Positions 38,720-47,684 of a DNA stretch of 64,000 nt are shown one piece after another. Source of the DNA: Hydrogenibacillus sp. (GTDB lineage Bacteria > Bacillota > Bacilli > Thermicanales > DSM-22653); NCBI GenBank assembly GCA_014896255.1, contig JADBKT010000027.1, positions 51,604 through 115,603 of the forward strand, written 5' to 3'. Numbering within the stretch: position 1 is the stretch's first letter; every line of letters starts with the position of its first letter. A model generated the notes under the pieces. That model saw only the letters and a program-made list of their open reading frames with translations. It was not told the origin of the DNA and made no database searches. A program made the position numbers and the translations under genes.

Positions 38720-38758
38720 GGCGCGATGCTTGATCAATTGATCAAAGGGGGGTCGTAC

Positions 38759-39217
38759 GTGCGCGTCGTCCTTCAGCGCGTCCGGCGCTCACGCGTCACG
38801 ATCGGCGGGGAGACGGTCGGACAGATCGGCACAGGCGTTCTTCTCCTGGTCGGCTTTACACCCGGCGACGACGAGGCGATGGTCCGCAAGATGGCCGACA
38901 AGATCGCGGGCCTGCGCATTTTTCCCGATGCGGCGGGAAAGATGAACCGTTCGCTCGAGGAAGTCGGCGGACGCGTGCTCTCCGTATCGCAGTTCACGCT
39001 GTACGCCGACATGCGCCGCGGACGAAGGCCGAGCTTTACCGAGGCGCTCGAACCGAAAGCGGCATCGCGGTTGTACGAGGCGTTCAACGCCGCCCTTCGG
39101 GACGCCGGGCTGGTCGTCGAAACCGGGCGCTTCGGGGAGGAGATGATGGTCGAACTGGTGAACGACGGTCCTGTAACGCTCATTTTGGATTCGACGGAGA
39201 TCGTCGGAAGATCCTAG
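38759..39217 (+). CDS. dtd: D-aminoacyl-tRNA deacylase
   Basis: Removes D-amino acids (and mischarged Gly/Ala) from tRNA. 152 residues; active-site SQFTLYAD at 77-84 and the Gly-cisPro motif NDGPVT at 135-140. The GTG at 38759 is chosen since it gives the family start MRVVLQRV and has AAAGGGGGG upstream; an ORF start 33 bases earlier is unlikely. The last 4 bases overlap the convergent amidase gene. Confidence 0.94.
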   Translation: MRVVLQRVRRSRVTIGGETVGQIGTGVLLLVGFTPGDDEAMVRKMADKIAGLRIFPDAAGKMNRSLEEVGGRVLSVSQFTLYADMRRGRRPSFTEALEPKAASRLYEAFNAALRDAGLVVETGRFGEEMMVELVNDGPVTLILDSTEIVGRS

Positions 39218-40836
39218 CGCACGGCCTTTGCGTTTTGTTGTTGTGCAAAATATTGAACCAACCCTTCGACGATGCCTTCCGCTTCCCGGTCCTTGATCTT
39301 CGGATCGCGCAAGCTCTTGATTTCTTCGGCGTTGGTGAGAAAGCCGAACTCGACGAGGGCGGACGGGACGGTGTTTTCACGGAGTACGTAATAATTGCCG
39401 TATCGGGCACCGAGATCGCGGAAGCCCGTCTTTTGGACGAGGGCGTTTTGAAGCGCTTGGGCCAGGGCGAAATCTCGGTAGTAGAACGTCATCGTACCGC
39501 GCATGGTCGGTGTCGTGTACGCATTGTGATGTAGGCTGACGAAAACGTCGGCACCGGCGCTTTTGGCCCGGGCGACGCGATCGGCGAGCGATAGGTAGAC
39601 GTCGCTGCGCCGGGTGAGGATGACTGTGGCGCCTTCCGCTTTGAGTTTCGCCTCGAGGCGCAGCGCGACATCGAGGTTTAACGCTTTTTCCTTGCTCCCG
39701 TCGACGCCGGTGGCGCCGTCGTCGCTGCCGCCGTGGCCGGGATCGACGACGATCACCTTGCCGAAGAGCCGCCCGTTCGTCACGCGGTCGATGACGCCGT
39801 CCGTGGAGACGATCCAAGCGGCGACGTACGCGACCGTTCCGTCTTCCAGACGGACGGCGTACCAGTCGTCCAGCACTTCGACGATCGGATACCGATCGCC
39901 GAAACGGGCTTGTTTGATGACGTTCGCCTCAAGGCTCGGCGCGGCGCGCAAATTCGTCCGATCGGCGACGATCGACACCGTCCCGAGCGGAGGCTTGTCC
40001 GACCGGTCGCCGTCATCGGGGGCGACGAGCCAGCCGGCCACCCAGCCCTGTGTACCGTCGTCGAGGGCGATCTTCAGCCAATCCCCTTCGGTGGCGATCA
40101 CGCGCGCCGTTGTCCCGCGCATCAGTTTGCCGACGATGTTGGCATCCAGCGTCGGCCCGTTCCGCAAGTGGGTCACGTCCGTGTCGATGCGCACCGTGCG
40201 GGGACCGGCCTGGGCCGTGTCGTTTGGGGCGGCGTTCGCGGCGTCGGTCGGCGTTTCCTCTCGCGGCGCGGCGTTTTCGATGCGCGTTGAGAACCATGCG
40301 GCGATCCAGCCGCTTTGCCCGTCGGGGAGTCGGATCTTCCGCCAATCGCCCTGCTCGCCGACGAGCGGGTAGCGCGTTCCCGGATTGATCTGCGTGATGA
40401 CCGGCCAGTCGGTCCCCGGACCGTTCCTGACGTTTAAGCGTTGGACCGTCGCCTCGACATATGCCTGCGGATATTCCGGGGCGGCGACGGCCCTTGCGCC
40501 GGCCGTTTCTCCGTCCGCCGGCCGTCGGATGACGAGCCAGCCGGCGACCCAGCCGCTTTGCTCGGCCGTGTACGCGATGCGCAGCCAGTCGCCCTGAACT
40601 TCGAGCAGGGCATACCGCTCGCCCCGGCGCACTTGCGCCACGATGCCGTACTGCGTTCCCGGCCCGCGGCGGACGTTCACCACGTCGCCTTGAATTTCCA
40701 CGACTTCGTCGGACGCCTCGACGCGCCCCGCGTCGATCGGGAATAAGGCGCCGAACGCTGCGCCGATGCAGGCGGATAAAAGAGTGATAAATGTGAAAAG
40801 TGCCGCATTTGTTGGATGTCGACGATTGCTGATCAT
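39214..40836 (-). CDS. N-acetylmuramoyl-L-alanine amidase with four SH3 domains (YrvJ-like)
   Basis: Secreted cell-wall hydrolase, 540 residues. Signal peptide (about 1-41), four bacterial SH3 domains (about 46-103, 126-185, 212-275 and 284-344, each with an NVR/HLRNGP/NLRAAP-type strand and a W-x-x-G end), and an amidase_3 catalytic domain (about 360-533) with zinc-ligand His in VVDPGHGGSDDGA, the SLHHNA motif and the catalytic Glu in ALVEFGFLTNAEE. B. subtilis YrvJ sits at the same place after dtd. Confidence 0.92.
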   Translation of the reverse strand: MISNRRHPTNAALFTFITLLSACIGAAFGALFPIDAGRVEASDEVVEIQGDVVNVRRGPGTQYGIVAQVRRGERYALLEVQGDWLRIAYTAEQSGWVAGWLVIRRPADGETAGARAVAAPEYPQAYVEATVQRLNVRNGPGTDWPVITQINPGTRYPLVGEQGDWRKIRLPDGQSGWIAAWFSTRIENAAPREETPTDAANAAPNDTAQAGPRTVRIDTDVTHLRNGPTLDANIVGKLMRGTTARVIATEGDWLKIALDDGTQGWVAGWLVAPDDGDRSDKPPLGTVSIVADRTNLRAAPSLEANVIKQARFGDRYPIVEVLDDWYAVRLEDGTVAYVAAWIVSTDGVIDRVTNGRLFGKVIVVDPGHGGSDDGATGVDGSKEKALNLDVALRLEAKLKAEGATVILTRRSDVYLSLADRVARAKSAGADVFVSLHHNAYTTPTMRGTMTFYYRDFALAQALQNALVQKTGFRDLGARYGNYYVLRENTVPSALVEFGFLTNAEEIKSLRDPKIKDREAEGIVEGLVQYFAQQQNAKAVR

Positions 40837-41003
40837 CGGCGGTTTCTGCCCTTTCCGTCGTTCTGATTGCTCTTTGCCGTCGCCCGCTTCGCATCCGCCG
40901 GTTGGGTCGCTATCCGTTGTACGCCGATGAACGACGGCCGTTGCGCATCATGCTCGACACCGATCAAAGCAAAAATAGCAGTCTACAACCGCCCGCTCGA
41001 CCG

Positions 41004-41032
41004 TTGTTTTTCCCTGGGACAAGCGCTATACT
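41004..41032 (+). promoter_or_regulatory. Sigma-A promoter of nrdE-nrdI-nrdF
   Basis: TTGTTT (41004-41009), 17-base spacer, TATACT (41027-41032). Confidence 0.65.
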
Positions 41033-41041
41033 GTTCCTGAC

Positions 41042-41090
41042 CCCACATATAGGGTTTTATTGATTATAACACCACACATATAGTTTAGAA
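41042..41090 (+). promoter_or_regulatory. Tandem NrdR boxes
   Basis: Two copies of CACATATAG start at 41044 and 41075, exactly 31 bp apart, each within a partial palindrome (ACCCCACATATAGGGTTT and ACCACACATATAGTTTAG). NrdR binds pairs of such boxes spaced by about three helical turns in front of ribonucleotide reductase genes. They lie just downstream of the -10 element, as expected for repression when dATP/ATP-loaded NrdR binds. Confidence 0.7.
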
Positions 41091-41165
41091 CGTTTGTTCG
41101 AGGCGCGCGTCACCTCGGAGGCATGCCGAAGAGCGCCATGCGCGCGGGATAGAGGAGGATGGACG

Positions 41166-43472
41166 ATGACGCTTGATGCGATGGCGCGGGCGGTCAAATC
41201 CGCCGGCGGAGCCGTGCGCGAACCGCTGATGTTGATCGAAGACGAACTCTCCCGCACGCTCCCCGCTTTTCCGGAGCTGGATCCCGAGCGGGTGGAGCGC
41301 TTCACCGCCCGCGTCCGACGGTACGTCGAAGAGGCGTGCGCGGATCCGGAACTCAAAGAGACGCTGACCGAAAGCGCGCTGTATGATCTCCTTGTCAAAT
41401 ACGCCTTGGACGAAGTGTCGATCGCCTCGCCGCGCTGGTCTTTTGTCGCCGCGCGCTTTTACCTGCACCGGTTGTATCGGGAGGCGGCGGAAAACCGCGG
41501 CTACGATCCGGCAGCGTTGTACGGCGATTTCCCCGCCCTCGTCCGCCATCTCCACCGCGAAGGCGTCTACTCCGGGCACGTTCTCGAGGCGTACAGCGAG
41601 GCGGAGCTTCGGGAAGCGGAGAAGATGATCGTCCCCGAGCGCGATCACCTCTTTAACCTCCCGGGGCTGCTCACCTTGGCCACGCGCTACCTCGCCCGAG
41701 ACAAGCAGAAGCGCACGTTCGAACTCCCGCAGGAGCGCTTCCTCGTCATCGCCTTGTACCTCATGCAAAAAGAGGACCGCGCAAAGCGGATGGACCTCGT
41801 CCGGGAAGCGTACTGGGCGCTTTCGAACCTCTACATGACCGTCGCCACGCCGACTTTCGCCAACGCCGGAAAGGCGTGGGGGCAGCTGTCGTCGTGCTTC
41901 ATCGACGTCGTCGACGACTCGCTCCGCGGCATCTACGACTCCAACACCGACGTCGCCCTCCTCTCCAAGGCGGGCGGGGGGATCGGCGTGTACATGGGCA
42001 AGCTCCGCCCGCGCGGCAGCACGATCAAAGGCATCCAGGGGCTTTCCTCGGGCATCGTCCCGTGGGCGCGGCAGCTCAACAACACGGCGATCTCCGTCGA
42101 CCAGCTCGGCCAGCGCCAGGGAGCGATCGCCATCTACCTCGACGTCTGGCACAAAGACATCTTCGAATTCCTCGACCTAAAGCTCAACCACGGCGACGAG
42201 CGCTTGAGGACGCACGATCTTTTCACCGGCGTCGTCATCCCGGATCTCTTCATGGAAAAGGTCGAGGCGCGGGAAGACTGGTATCTCTTCGACCCGCACG
42301 AAGTGCGGTCGAAAAAAGGCTGGTCGCTCGAGGACTTCTACGATGAAGAGGTCGGACGCGGCTCGTTCCGCGACCGGTACGAGGAGCTCGTCCGCGACCC
42401 GAACGTCTCGAAGAAGGTCGTCCCGGCGATCGAGATCATGAAGCGCATCATGCGCTCGCAGCTCGAGACCGGCGTGCCGTACATGATGTACCGCGATACG
42501 GCGAACCGGATGAACCCCAACAAGCACGCCGGCATGATCTACGCGAGCAATTTGTGCACGGAGATCCTGCAGAACAACTCCGCGACGACGGTGATCGAGG
42601 AGCACCTGGAGGACGACGGGACGATCGTCATCAAGAAAAAGCCCGGCGACTTCGTCGTCTGCAACCTCTCCTCGGTGAACCTGGCCCGGGCCGTCACCGA
42701 CGACGTCCTCGAACGGCTCATCCCCATTCAAGTGCGCATGCTGGACAACGTCATCGATCTGAACCGCATCGAAGTGCTGCAGGCGCAGGTGACGAACCAT
42801 AAATACCGCGCCATCGGCCTCGGCACCTACGGATGGCATCATCTGCTCGCCTTAAAGCACATCCGCTGGGAGAGCGAGGAGGCCGTTCGCTATGCGGACG
42901 AGCTGTACGAGAAGATCGCTTATCTGACGATCAAGGCCTCGAACGAACTGGCCAAAGAAAAGGGCGCTTATCCCTTGTTCCCCGGCTCGGAATGGGAAAG
43001 CGGCGCCTACTTCGATCGGCGGGGATATACGGGCGAGGCGTGGCGGGCGCTCCGCGCGGACGTTCAAAAGCACGGCGTGCGGAACGGCTACATGATGGCC
43101 ATCGCCCCGAACGGCACGACGGCCATCGTCGGCGGCTCGACGGCCTCGATCGATCCCATCTACCGCAAGGAGTACGTGGAGGAAAAGAACACCTACCGCA
43201 TCACGAACGTCGCCCCGGACATCGAACAGGGCCTCATGTGGTACTACAAGAGCGCCCATGAGATCGACCAACTGTGGACGCTCCGGCAACAGGCCGCGAG
43301 ATCTCGGCACATCGATCAAGGCGCCTCTCTCAACCTGTACGTGAAAAACGACATCAAAGCGAAAGACTTGTTGGATCTTCACCTTACCGCCTGGCGAAGC
43401 GGCATCAAGACGACATACTATGTCCGCTCGACATCGGTCGAAGTGGAAGAGTGCGAGGTGTGCCAGTCGTGA
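41166..43472 (+). CDS. nrdE: Class Ib ribonucleotide reductase, large subunit
   Basis: Reduces ribonucleoside diphosphates to deoxyribonucleotides. 768 residues, no obvious N-terminal ATP-cone. Catalytic features: first active Cys in QLSSCFIDVVDDS, N-x-C-x-E in SNLCTEI, the second Cys in VVCNLSSVNLA, and the C-terminal redox pair CEVC (CxxC) for reduction by a redoxin. The ATG at 41166 has AGAGGAGGA upstream. nrdI follows through a GTGA overlap, which fixes the class as Ib (Mn2-tyrosyl radical). Confidence 0.94.
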   Translation: MTLDAMARAVKSAGGAVREPLMLIEDELSRTLPAFPELDPERVERFTARVRRYVEEACADPELKETLTESALYDLLVKYALDEVSIASPRWSFVAARFYLHRLYREAAENRGYDPAALYGDFPALVRHLHREGVYSGHVLEAYSEAELREAEKMIVPERDHLFNLPGLLTLATRYLARDKQKRTFELPQERFLVIALYLMQKEDRAKRMDLVREAYWALSNLYMTVATPTFANAGKAWGQLSSCFIDVVDDSLRGIYDSNTDVALLSKAGGGIGVYMGKLRPRGSTIKGIQGLSSGIVPWARQLNNTAISVDQLGQRQGAIAIYLDVWHKDIFEFLDLKLNHGDERLRTHDLFTGVVIPDLFMEKVEAREDWYLFDPHEVRSKKGWSLEDFYDEEVGRGSFRDRYEELVRDPNVSKKVVPAIEIMKRIMRSQLETGVPYMMYRDTANRMNPNKHAGMIYASNLCTEILQNNSATTVIEEHLEDDGTIVIKKKPGDFVVCNLSSVNLARAVTDDVLERLIPIQVRMLDNVIDLNRIEVLQAQVTNHKYRAIGLGTYGWHHLLALKHIRWESEEAVRYADELYEKIAYLTIKASNELAKEKGAYPLFPGSEWESGAYFDRRGYTGEAWRALRADVQKHGVRNGYMMAIAPNGTTAIVGGSTASIDPIYRKEYVEEKNTYRITNVAPDIEQGLMWYYKSAHEIDQLWTLRQQAARSRHIDQGASLNLYVKNDIKAKDLLDLHLTAWRSGIKTTYYVRSTSVEVEECEVCQS

Positions 43473-44011
43473 CCGTCGCCGTCTTTTACACGAGCTTAAG
43501 CGGCAACACCCGCGAGGCGGCGGAGATCGTCGCCGGGGCGATCGGCGGAACGCCGGTGGACATCGTCCAGGATGCGGCCGAGCGCGAAGCGCTCCTCGAT
43601 GAACTTCGGGCCGGGCGCTTGGCGATGGCCTTGTTCGGCACGTATACCTGGGGCGACGGGGAACTCCCGGAGGCGATGCGCCGCTTTTTGCGTCGGCTGC
43701 TCATCGAGGAGGGGCATCTCTACCTGCCCGCCATGCCGCCGACGGCCGTCTTCGGCACCGGCGATTCGATCTTCCCCCGCTATTGCCGGGCGGCCGATGC
43801 CGTTTATTATCATCTGGAAAAGCACGGCGTGCGCCTCGTTCTTCCGGTGATGAAGATCGAACAGTCGCCCTACGGCTTGGATCAGGCACCGCGTCTGGAA
43901 GCGTGGGCCGAGGCGGCCCAAGCGGCGGCGGGTGCCGGGCGCCCGACGGCTCGCGCGCTGCGCCGATCGGCGGCGGCGCCGCTTTTGACGCGGAACAAGC
44001 CCCGAGGCTGA
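43469..44011 (+). CDS. nrdI: Flavodoxin-like NrdI protein
   Basis: FMN protein that makes the oxidant for assembling the manganese radical cofactor of NrdF. 180 residues; phosphate loop YTSLSGNTREAA near the N-terminus, GTYTWGDGELP (flavin 50s loop) and GTGDSIFPRYC (90s loop). Its C-terminal 45 residues (Ala/Arg-rich) extend beyond normal NrdI. The GTG at 43469 overlaps the nrdE stop. Confidence 0.9.
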   Translation: MTVAVFYTSLSGNTREAAEIVAGAIGGTPVDIVQDAAEREALLDELRAGRLAMALFGTYTWGDGELPEAMRRFLRRLLIEEGHLYLPAMPPTAVFGTGDSIFPRYCRAADAVYYHLEKHGVRLVLPVMKIEQSPYGLDQAPRLEAWAEAAQAAAGAGRPTARALRRSAAAPLLTRNKPRG

Positions 44012-44032
44012 TGCGATGGAGGGACGAAGAAG

Positions 44033-45079
44033 ATGACGATCCACGGCGCGGAACTGAAAAAAATCCGCCTCCTTACGCCGGGCAAGCCCAACCGCGCGAC
44101 GGCCATCGTCGGCGGGGAGGCGAGCGGCATCGTCAACTGGAACGACATCCGCTATCCGCAGTTTTACGACGTATATAAGACGCTGCTTCGCAACTTCTGG
44201 ATTCCGGACGAGATTCCGATGACGAAAGACGTCAAAGAATGGGAGACGCTCACCTCCCGGGAACAGGAGGCGTACCTCAGGACGATCGGGCTCCTTTCGA
44301 ACCTCGACTCCGTCCAGACGCGCTTCATCCTCGAGGCGAGCCTGTTCGTCTCCGATCCGTCGGTGCATGCCATCCTCTCCATCATCGCCCAGCAGGAGGC
44401 CGTGCACAATCAGAGCTATTCCTACGTCCTCTCTTCGATCGTCCCGCTGGACGTGCAGAACAAGACGTTCACCCGGGCGCACGAAGACCCGGCGGTCATC
44501 GCCCGCAACCAGTTCATCGTCGATCTGTACGAAGGCTTTCGGGCCGAGCGGACGGCTCGCCCGCCAAAGCCTGTCGGCTCGCTCATCTTGAGGGGCTGAA
44601 CTCTCTCCGGTTTCGCCTTCTTCTACAACCTCGCCCGCAACCAGAAGATGCTCGGCACCTCCACGATGATCAGCTACATCCAGCGCGACGAGATGCAGCA
44701 CGGCTATTTCGTCGCCATGCTGCTTCGGGCCATCCTCACCGAACGTCCGGAGCTCGACCGAAACGGCGAATTCACCGAGTTCGCCCGGGAGACGATCGGC
44801 AAAGCGGTCGAACTCGAGTCGAACTGGACGCGGGAAGTACTTCGGGGCCTTCCGGGCATCGACCTGGAGGAGATGCTCGGCTATGTCAAGTATCTCGCCA
44901 ACAAGCGCCTCTCCATGCTGGGGCTTCCGGACTTGTATCCCGGCTACACGGAAAACGTCATGCCGTGGATTCGCGCTTACAGCGATGAGAACATCAACAA
45001 CATCAAAACCGACTTTTTCGAGCAAAAAGCGCGCGCATACAGCAAAGTGACCGACGACAACGGTTTTGACGAATTGTGA
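44033..45079 (+). pseudogene. nrdF: Class Ib ribonucleotide reductase small subunit, interrupted by TGA and indels
   Basis: Small subunit that houses the tyrosyl radical. Residues 1-170 read normally (IVNWNDIRYPQFYDVYKTLL; ligand block QQEAVHNQSYSYVL) and the frame after 44,600 also reads normally (LSGFAFFYNLARNQKMLG; ligand block RDEMQHGYF; C-terminus TDDNGFDEL). Between about 44,555 and 44,615 the expected KACVGSLILEGLNSLSGF text is broken: KAC and EGLNS appear in another frame and a TGA stops the main frame at 44597-44599. About four small deletions totalling about 6 bases would restore it. Either a local sequencing/assembly error or a recent inactivation. Confidence 0.85.
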
Positions 45080-45086
45080 TCGCGGC

Positions 45087-45126
45087 GACCCGTTCGGGGG
45101 CCTTGCGTCTCAAACGGGTCTTTTTT
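45087..45126 (+). terminator. Terminator of the nrd operon
   Basis: Stem GACCCGTT (45087-45094)/AACGGGTC (45113-45120), loop of 18 bases, followed by TTTTTT (45121-45126). Confidence 0.85.
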
Positions 45127-45195
45127 GCTGTGCCATGCAACTTCTGTTGGCCGCGCGCGTCAAGTTTACCAAACGATCGAGGGGGTGAACGCCGG

Positions 45196-45999
45196 ATGAA
45201 ATCTTTTTTTCGCAACATGCTTGAAACGCGCGAACCGTGGCGCGCGACCGCCGTTTTGATCCTCGCGTTGTCCCTGATCTTGGTAGGCGGCGTGCTGTGG
45301 TCTTCTCGCCTCCCGCATACGGACGCCGCCGGAGATCCCGCCGTCGTGAACGCCGGGCAGGACGCCAAACCGTCGATCCAGGTGGAAGGGCACGGGCGTA
45401 TCAGCGGAACGCCGGACGTCGCCTGGGTGACGCTGGGTGTCGAGACGGAGGCGGAGACGGCCGAGAAGGCGCTTTCCGACAACGCCCGGGTCATGGATGA
45501 CATCCGCAAGACGATCAAAACGCTCGGCATCGACGACCGCGACGTGAAGACGGCCGTCTTCAACACGCAAGCGGTCTATGACTACAACGAACGCCGGCGC
45601 GTGTTGCGAGGGTATCAAACGATCCATCTGCTCCAGGTGACGGTGCGGCGCGTCGATCGCCTCGGCGAATTGCTCGATCGGACGGGTGCCGTCGGGGCCA
45701 ACCGTATCGACGGCGTGCAGTTCGGCGTGGAGGAGGCGGCCGCGCTTCAAAAAGCGGCTCTTGAACGAGCGGTGTCCGACGCCCGAGCCAAAGCCGAGGT
45801 GCTGGCCGAAAAGAGCGGGCTGAAAATCGTCGGCGTGCGGACCGTCGTCGAGTTGCCGAGCAATCCGTCGCCGATGCCTCGCATGATGTACGATATAAAG
45901 AGAGAAGCGGCTTACAGCGGAGCGTCGCCGGCGACGGAAGTTTTGCCGGGCGAGCTGGTGTGGGAAGCCGCCGTGCAAATGGTCTTCGACGTCCGTTGA
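45196..45999 (+). CDS. SIMPL domain (DUF541) exported protein
   Basis: 267 residues: N-terminal membrane helix or signal (about 18-37), then the SIMPL domain with IQVEGHGRISGTPDVAWVTLGVETEAETA and RGYQTIHLLQVTVRRVDRLGELLD. The family is periplasmic/extracellular, forms oligomeric assemblies in some species (BP26), and has no agreed function. The ATG at 46... start is taken at 45196 with GAGGGGGTGAAC upstream. It stands alone between the nrd terminator and the aroE promoter. Confidence 0.9.
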   Translation: MKSFFRNMLETREPWRATAVLILALSLILVGGVLWSSRLPHTDAAGDPAVVNAGQDAKPSIQVEGHGRISGTPDVAWVTLGVETEAETAEKALSDNARVMDDIRKTIKTLGIDDRDVKTAVFNTQAVYDYNERRRVLRGYQTIHLLQVTVRRVDRLGELLDRTGAVGANRIDGVQFGVEEAAALQKAALERAVSDARAKAEVLAEKSGLKIVGVRTVVELPSNPSPMPRMMYDIKREAAYSGASPATEVLPGELVWEAAVQMVFDVR

Positions 46000-46045
46000 A
46001 TGTCGAACATTCGCCGAACGCGCGTCGCCGGCCGGCGCCTATCGA

Positions 46046-46074
46046 TTGCCTGCCGGCGACGCGTCGTGTACAAT
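46046..46074 (+). promoter_or_regulatory. Sigma-A promoter of aroE-nadD-yqeK-rsfS
   Basis: TTGCCT (46046-46051), 17-base spacer, TACAAT (46069-46074). A 12-bp inverted repeat (46021-46032/46052-46063) flanks the -35 and occupies the spacer. Confidence 0.65.
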
Positions 46075-46155
46075 GGAAAACAACATCGGCTGAAAACGTC
46101 AATCCCGCCGATGAATTCGCGCTTCGCCCGCGCCGGATGGAAGGAGGACAGGCGT

Positions 46156-47091
46156 TTGGTCACGATCAACGCCGAAACGGAGCTGTATGCGCTGTTCGGC
46201 TCTCCGGTCGGCCATTCTTTATCGCCGGAGATGCAGACCGCCGCTTTCCGCGAGCGGGGGCGAAACGCCGTTTATTTGGCCTTTGACGTCAAATCCGAGC
46301 GCCTCAAAGACGCCGTATCGGCGATTCGCGCCCTCGGCATCCGCGGGGTGAACGTCACCATCCCGTTCAAAGAAGCGATCATTCCCCATCTCGACGCCCT
46401 CGATGAAAGCGCTCGCCTGTACGGCGCGGTGAACACGATCGTCGTTCGGGACGGCCTACTGGTAGGGCACAATACAGACGGCGCCGGTTACATCCGTTCG
46501 TTGGAGGAACTTTTTTTGATCGATTGGCCGAAGCAACGGGTCGTGCTGCTCGGAACGGGCGGAGCGATGCGGGCGGTGGCCATTGCGCTCGCCCAAAAAG
46601 GCGTACGTTCGATCACGCTCCTAAACCGCACGGAGGAGCGGGCGCAGGCGTTGGCCGTCGAACTGAGCCGCTTCGACGTCGAGATCGACGTCGAGCGTTG
46701 GGCCAACCGCCGTCACGTGCTCGACGACAAGACGCTCGTCGTCAACGGCACGCCGCTCGGCATGATTCCCCGCACGGACGAGTCTCCGCTGCCGAAAGAG
46801 GCGCTCCATCCCGGGCTGATCGTCAGCGATCTCGTTTACAATCCTTTTAAGACGCGCCTGCTTATGGATGCAGAAAACGTCGGTGCCCGGGTGCATCCGG
46901 GGATCGGCATGCTCGTCTATCAGGGGGCGCTGGCGTATGAGTTGTGGACCGGAGAAAAGGCGCCCGTACCGGTCATGTACCAGGTGGCGCGATCAAACCT
47001 CGTGCACTTGAAAGACGCGGGCAGAAAAGACGCAGAACACCGCATCCATGCGACGATGTCGGAAGCCCGTCAAAAGGAGCCAGAACGTTGA
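46156..47091 (+). CDS. aroE: Shikimate dehydrogenase
   Basis: NADPH-dependent reduction of 3-dehydroshikimate to shikimate. 311 residues: substrate motif GHSLSP (19-24), catalytic Lys72 in IPFKEA and Asp108 in NTDGAG, then the nucleotide-binding GTGGAMRAV and NRT of the NADPH site. The TTG at 46156 has AAGGAGGA upstream. Its C-terminus is about 30 residues longer than usual, running to the nadD start (TTGA overlap). The aroE-nadD-yqeK-rsfS order is as in Bacillus (yqeH-aroE-yhbY-nadD..., with the two other genes missing). Confidence 0.94.
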   Translation: MVTINAETELYALFGSPVGHSLSPEMQTAAFRERGRNAVYLAFDVKSERLKDAVSAIRALGIRGVNVTIPFKEAIIPHLDALDESARLYGAVNTIVVRDGLLVGHNTDGAGYIRSLEELFLIDWPKQRVVLLGTGGAMRAVAIALAQKGVRSITLLNRTEERAQALAVELSRFDVEIDVERWANRRHVLDDKTLVVNGTPLGMIPRTDESPLPKEALHPGLIVSDLVYNPFKTRLLMDAENVGARVHPGIGMLVYQGALAYELWTGEKAPVPVMYQVARSNLVHLKDAGRKDAEHRIHATMSEARQKEPER

Positions 47092-47684
47092 GCGCACGGA
47101 TCGGCCTGTTCGGCGGGACGTTCGATCCGCCCCACCTCGGTCATCTCATCGCCGCCGAGCGTGTCCGCGATGTGCTCGGTCTGGATGCGGTGTGGTTCGT
47201 TCCGAACCACATCCCGCCGCATAAAAACCCTGCCGCGCATGCCTCAGCCGTCGATCGACTGCACATGGTTCAGCTCGCGATTGCAGGCGTCGATCATTTT
47301 GCCGTCTCGACGATCGAATACGAAAGGGATACGCCGTCGTATACGATCGACACCGTAACGGCGCTTAGGGCGCGTCATCCTGACGTCTCCTGGACGTTCA
47401 TCATCGGCGAAGACGCCCTCTCGGGCCTTTTCCGCTGGCATCGGGCGGCGGAACTCATCCCGCTCATCGATTGGGCGGTGCTTCGCCGGCCGGGGAAACA
47501 CGAGGGACATCCGGCGCCCGATGCGGACGTCGATGCCTCGCGGTTTCATCTCGTCGACATGCCGCGCATCGACATCTCCTCATCCGTCATCCGCGCGTTC
47601 GTCGCGCGCGGTGCGTCGATCCGCTTTCTCGTGCCGGAAGCCGTCCGGCGGTACATCATCGAAAGGGGGTTGTATCGCCGGTGA
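47088..47684 (+). CDS. nadD: Nicotinate-nucleotide adenylyltransferase
   Basis: Makes deamido-NAD from nicotinate mononucleotide and ATP. 198 residues; GGTFDPPHLGH (9-19) and the ISSSVIR motif near the C-terminus are the two halves of the nucleotidyltransferase site. The TTG at 47088 overlaps the aroE stop, with AAAGGAGC 7 bases upstream. It overlaps yqeK by 4 bases. Confidence 0.95.
   Translation: MSARIGLFGGTFDPPHLGHLIAAERVRDVLGLDAVWFVPNHIPPHKNPAAHASAVDRLHMVQLAIAGVDHFAVSTIEYERDTPSYTIDTVTALRARHPDVSWTFIIGEDALSGLFRWHRAAELIPLIDWAVLRRPGKHEGHPAPDADVDASRFHLVDMPRIDISSSVIRAFVARGASIRFLVPEAVRRYIIERGLYRR

Larger units (their letters stand above)
40837..41165. other. Divergent control region between amidase and nrdEIF
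   Basis: 329 bases without a gene. The left part shows nothing recognisable. The right part holds a sigma-A promoter and two NrdR-type boxes (listed separately), then the AGAGGAGGA site for nrdE. No clear promoter for the reverse amidase gene could be picked. Confidence 0.6.

Noticed and set aside
36965..38737. 590-residue reverse frame opposite relA
   Set aside because: High GC leaves long open frames opposite real genes; it has no ribosome site or family motifs, while relA is unmistakable.
44597..44599. TGA in nrdF read as selenocysteine
   Set aside because: The family has no Cys or selenocysteine at this place, no insertion element is evident, and flanking frameshifts explain the stop better.
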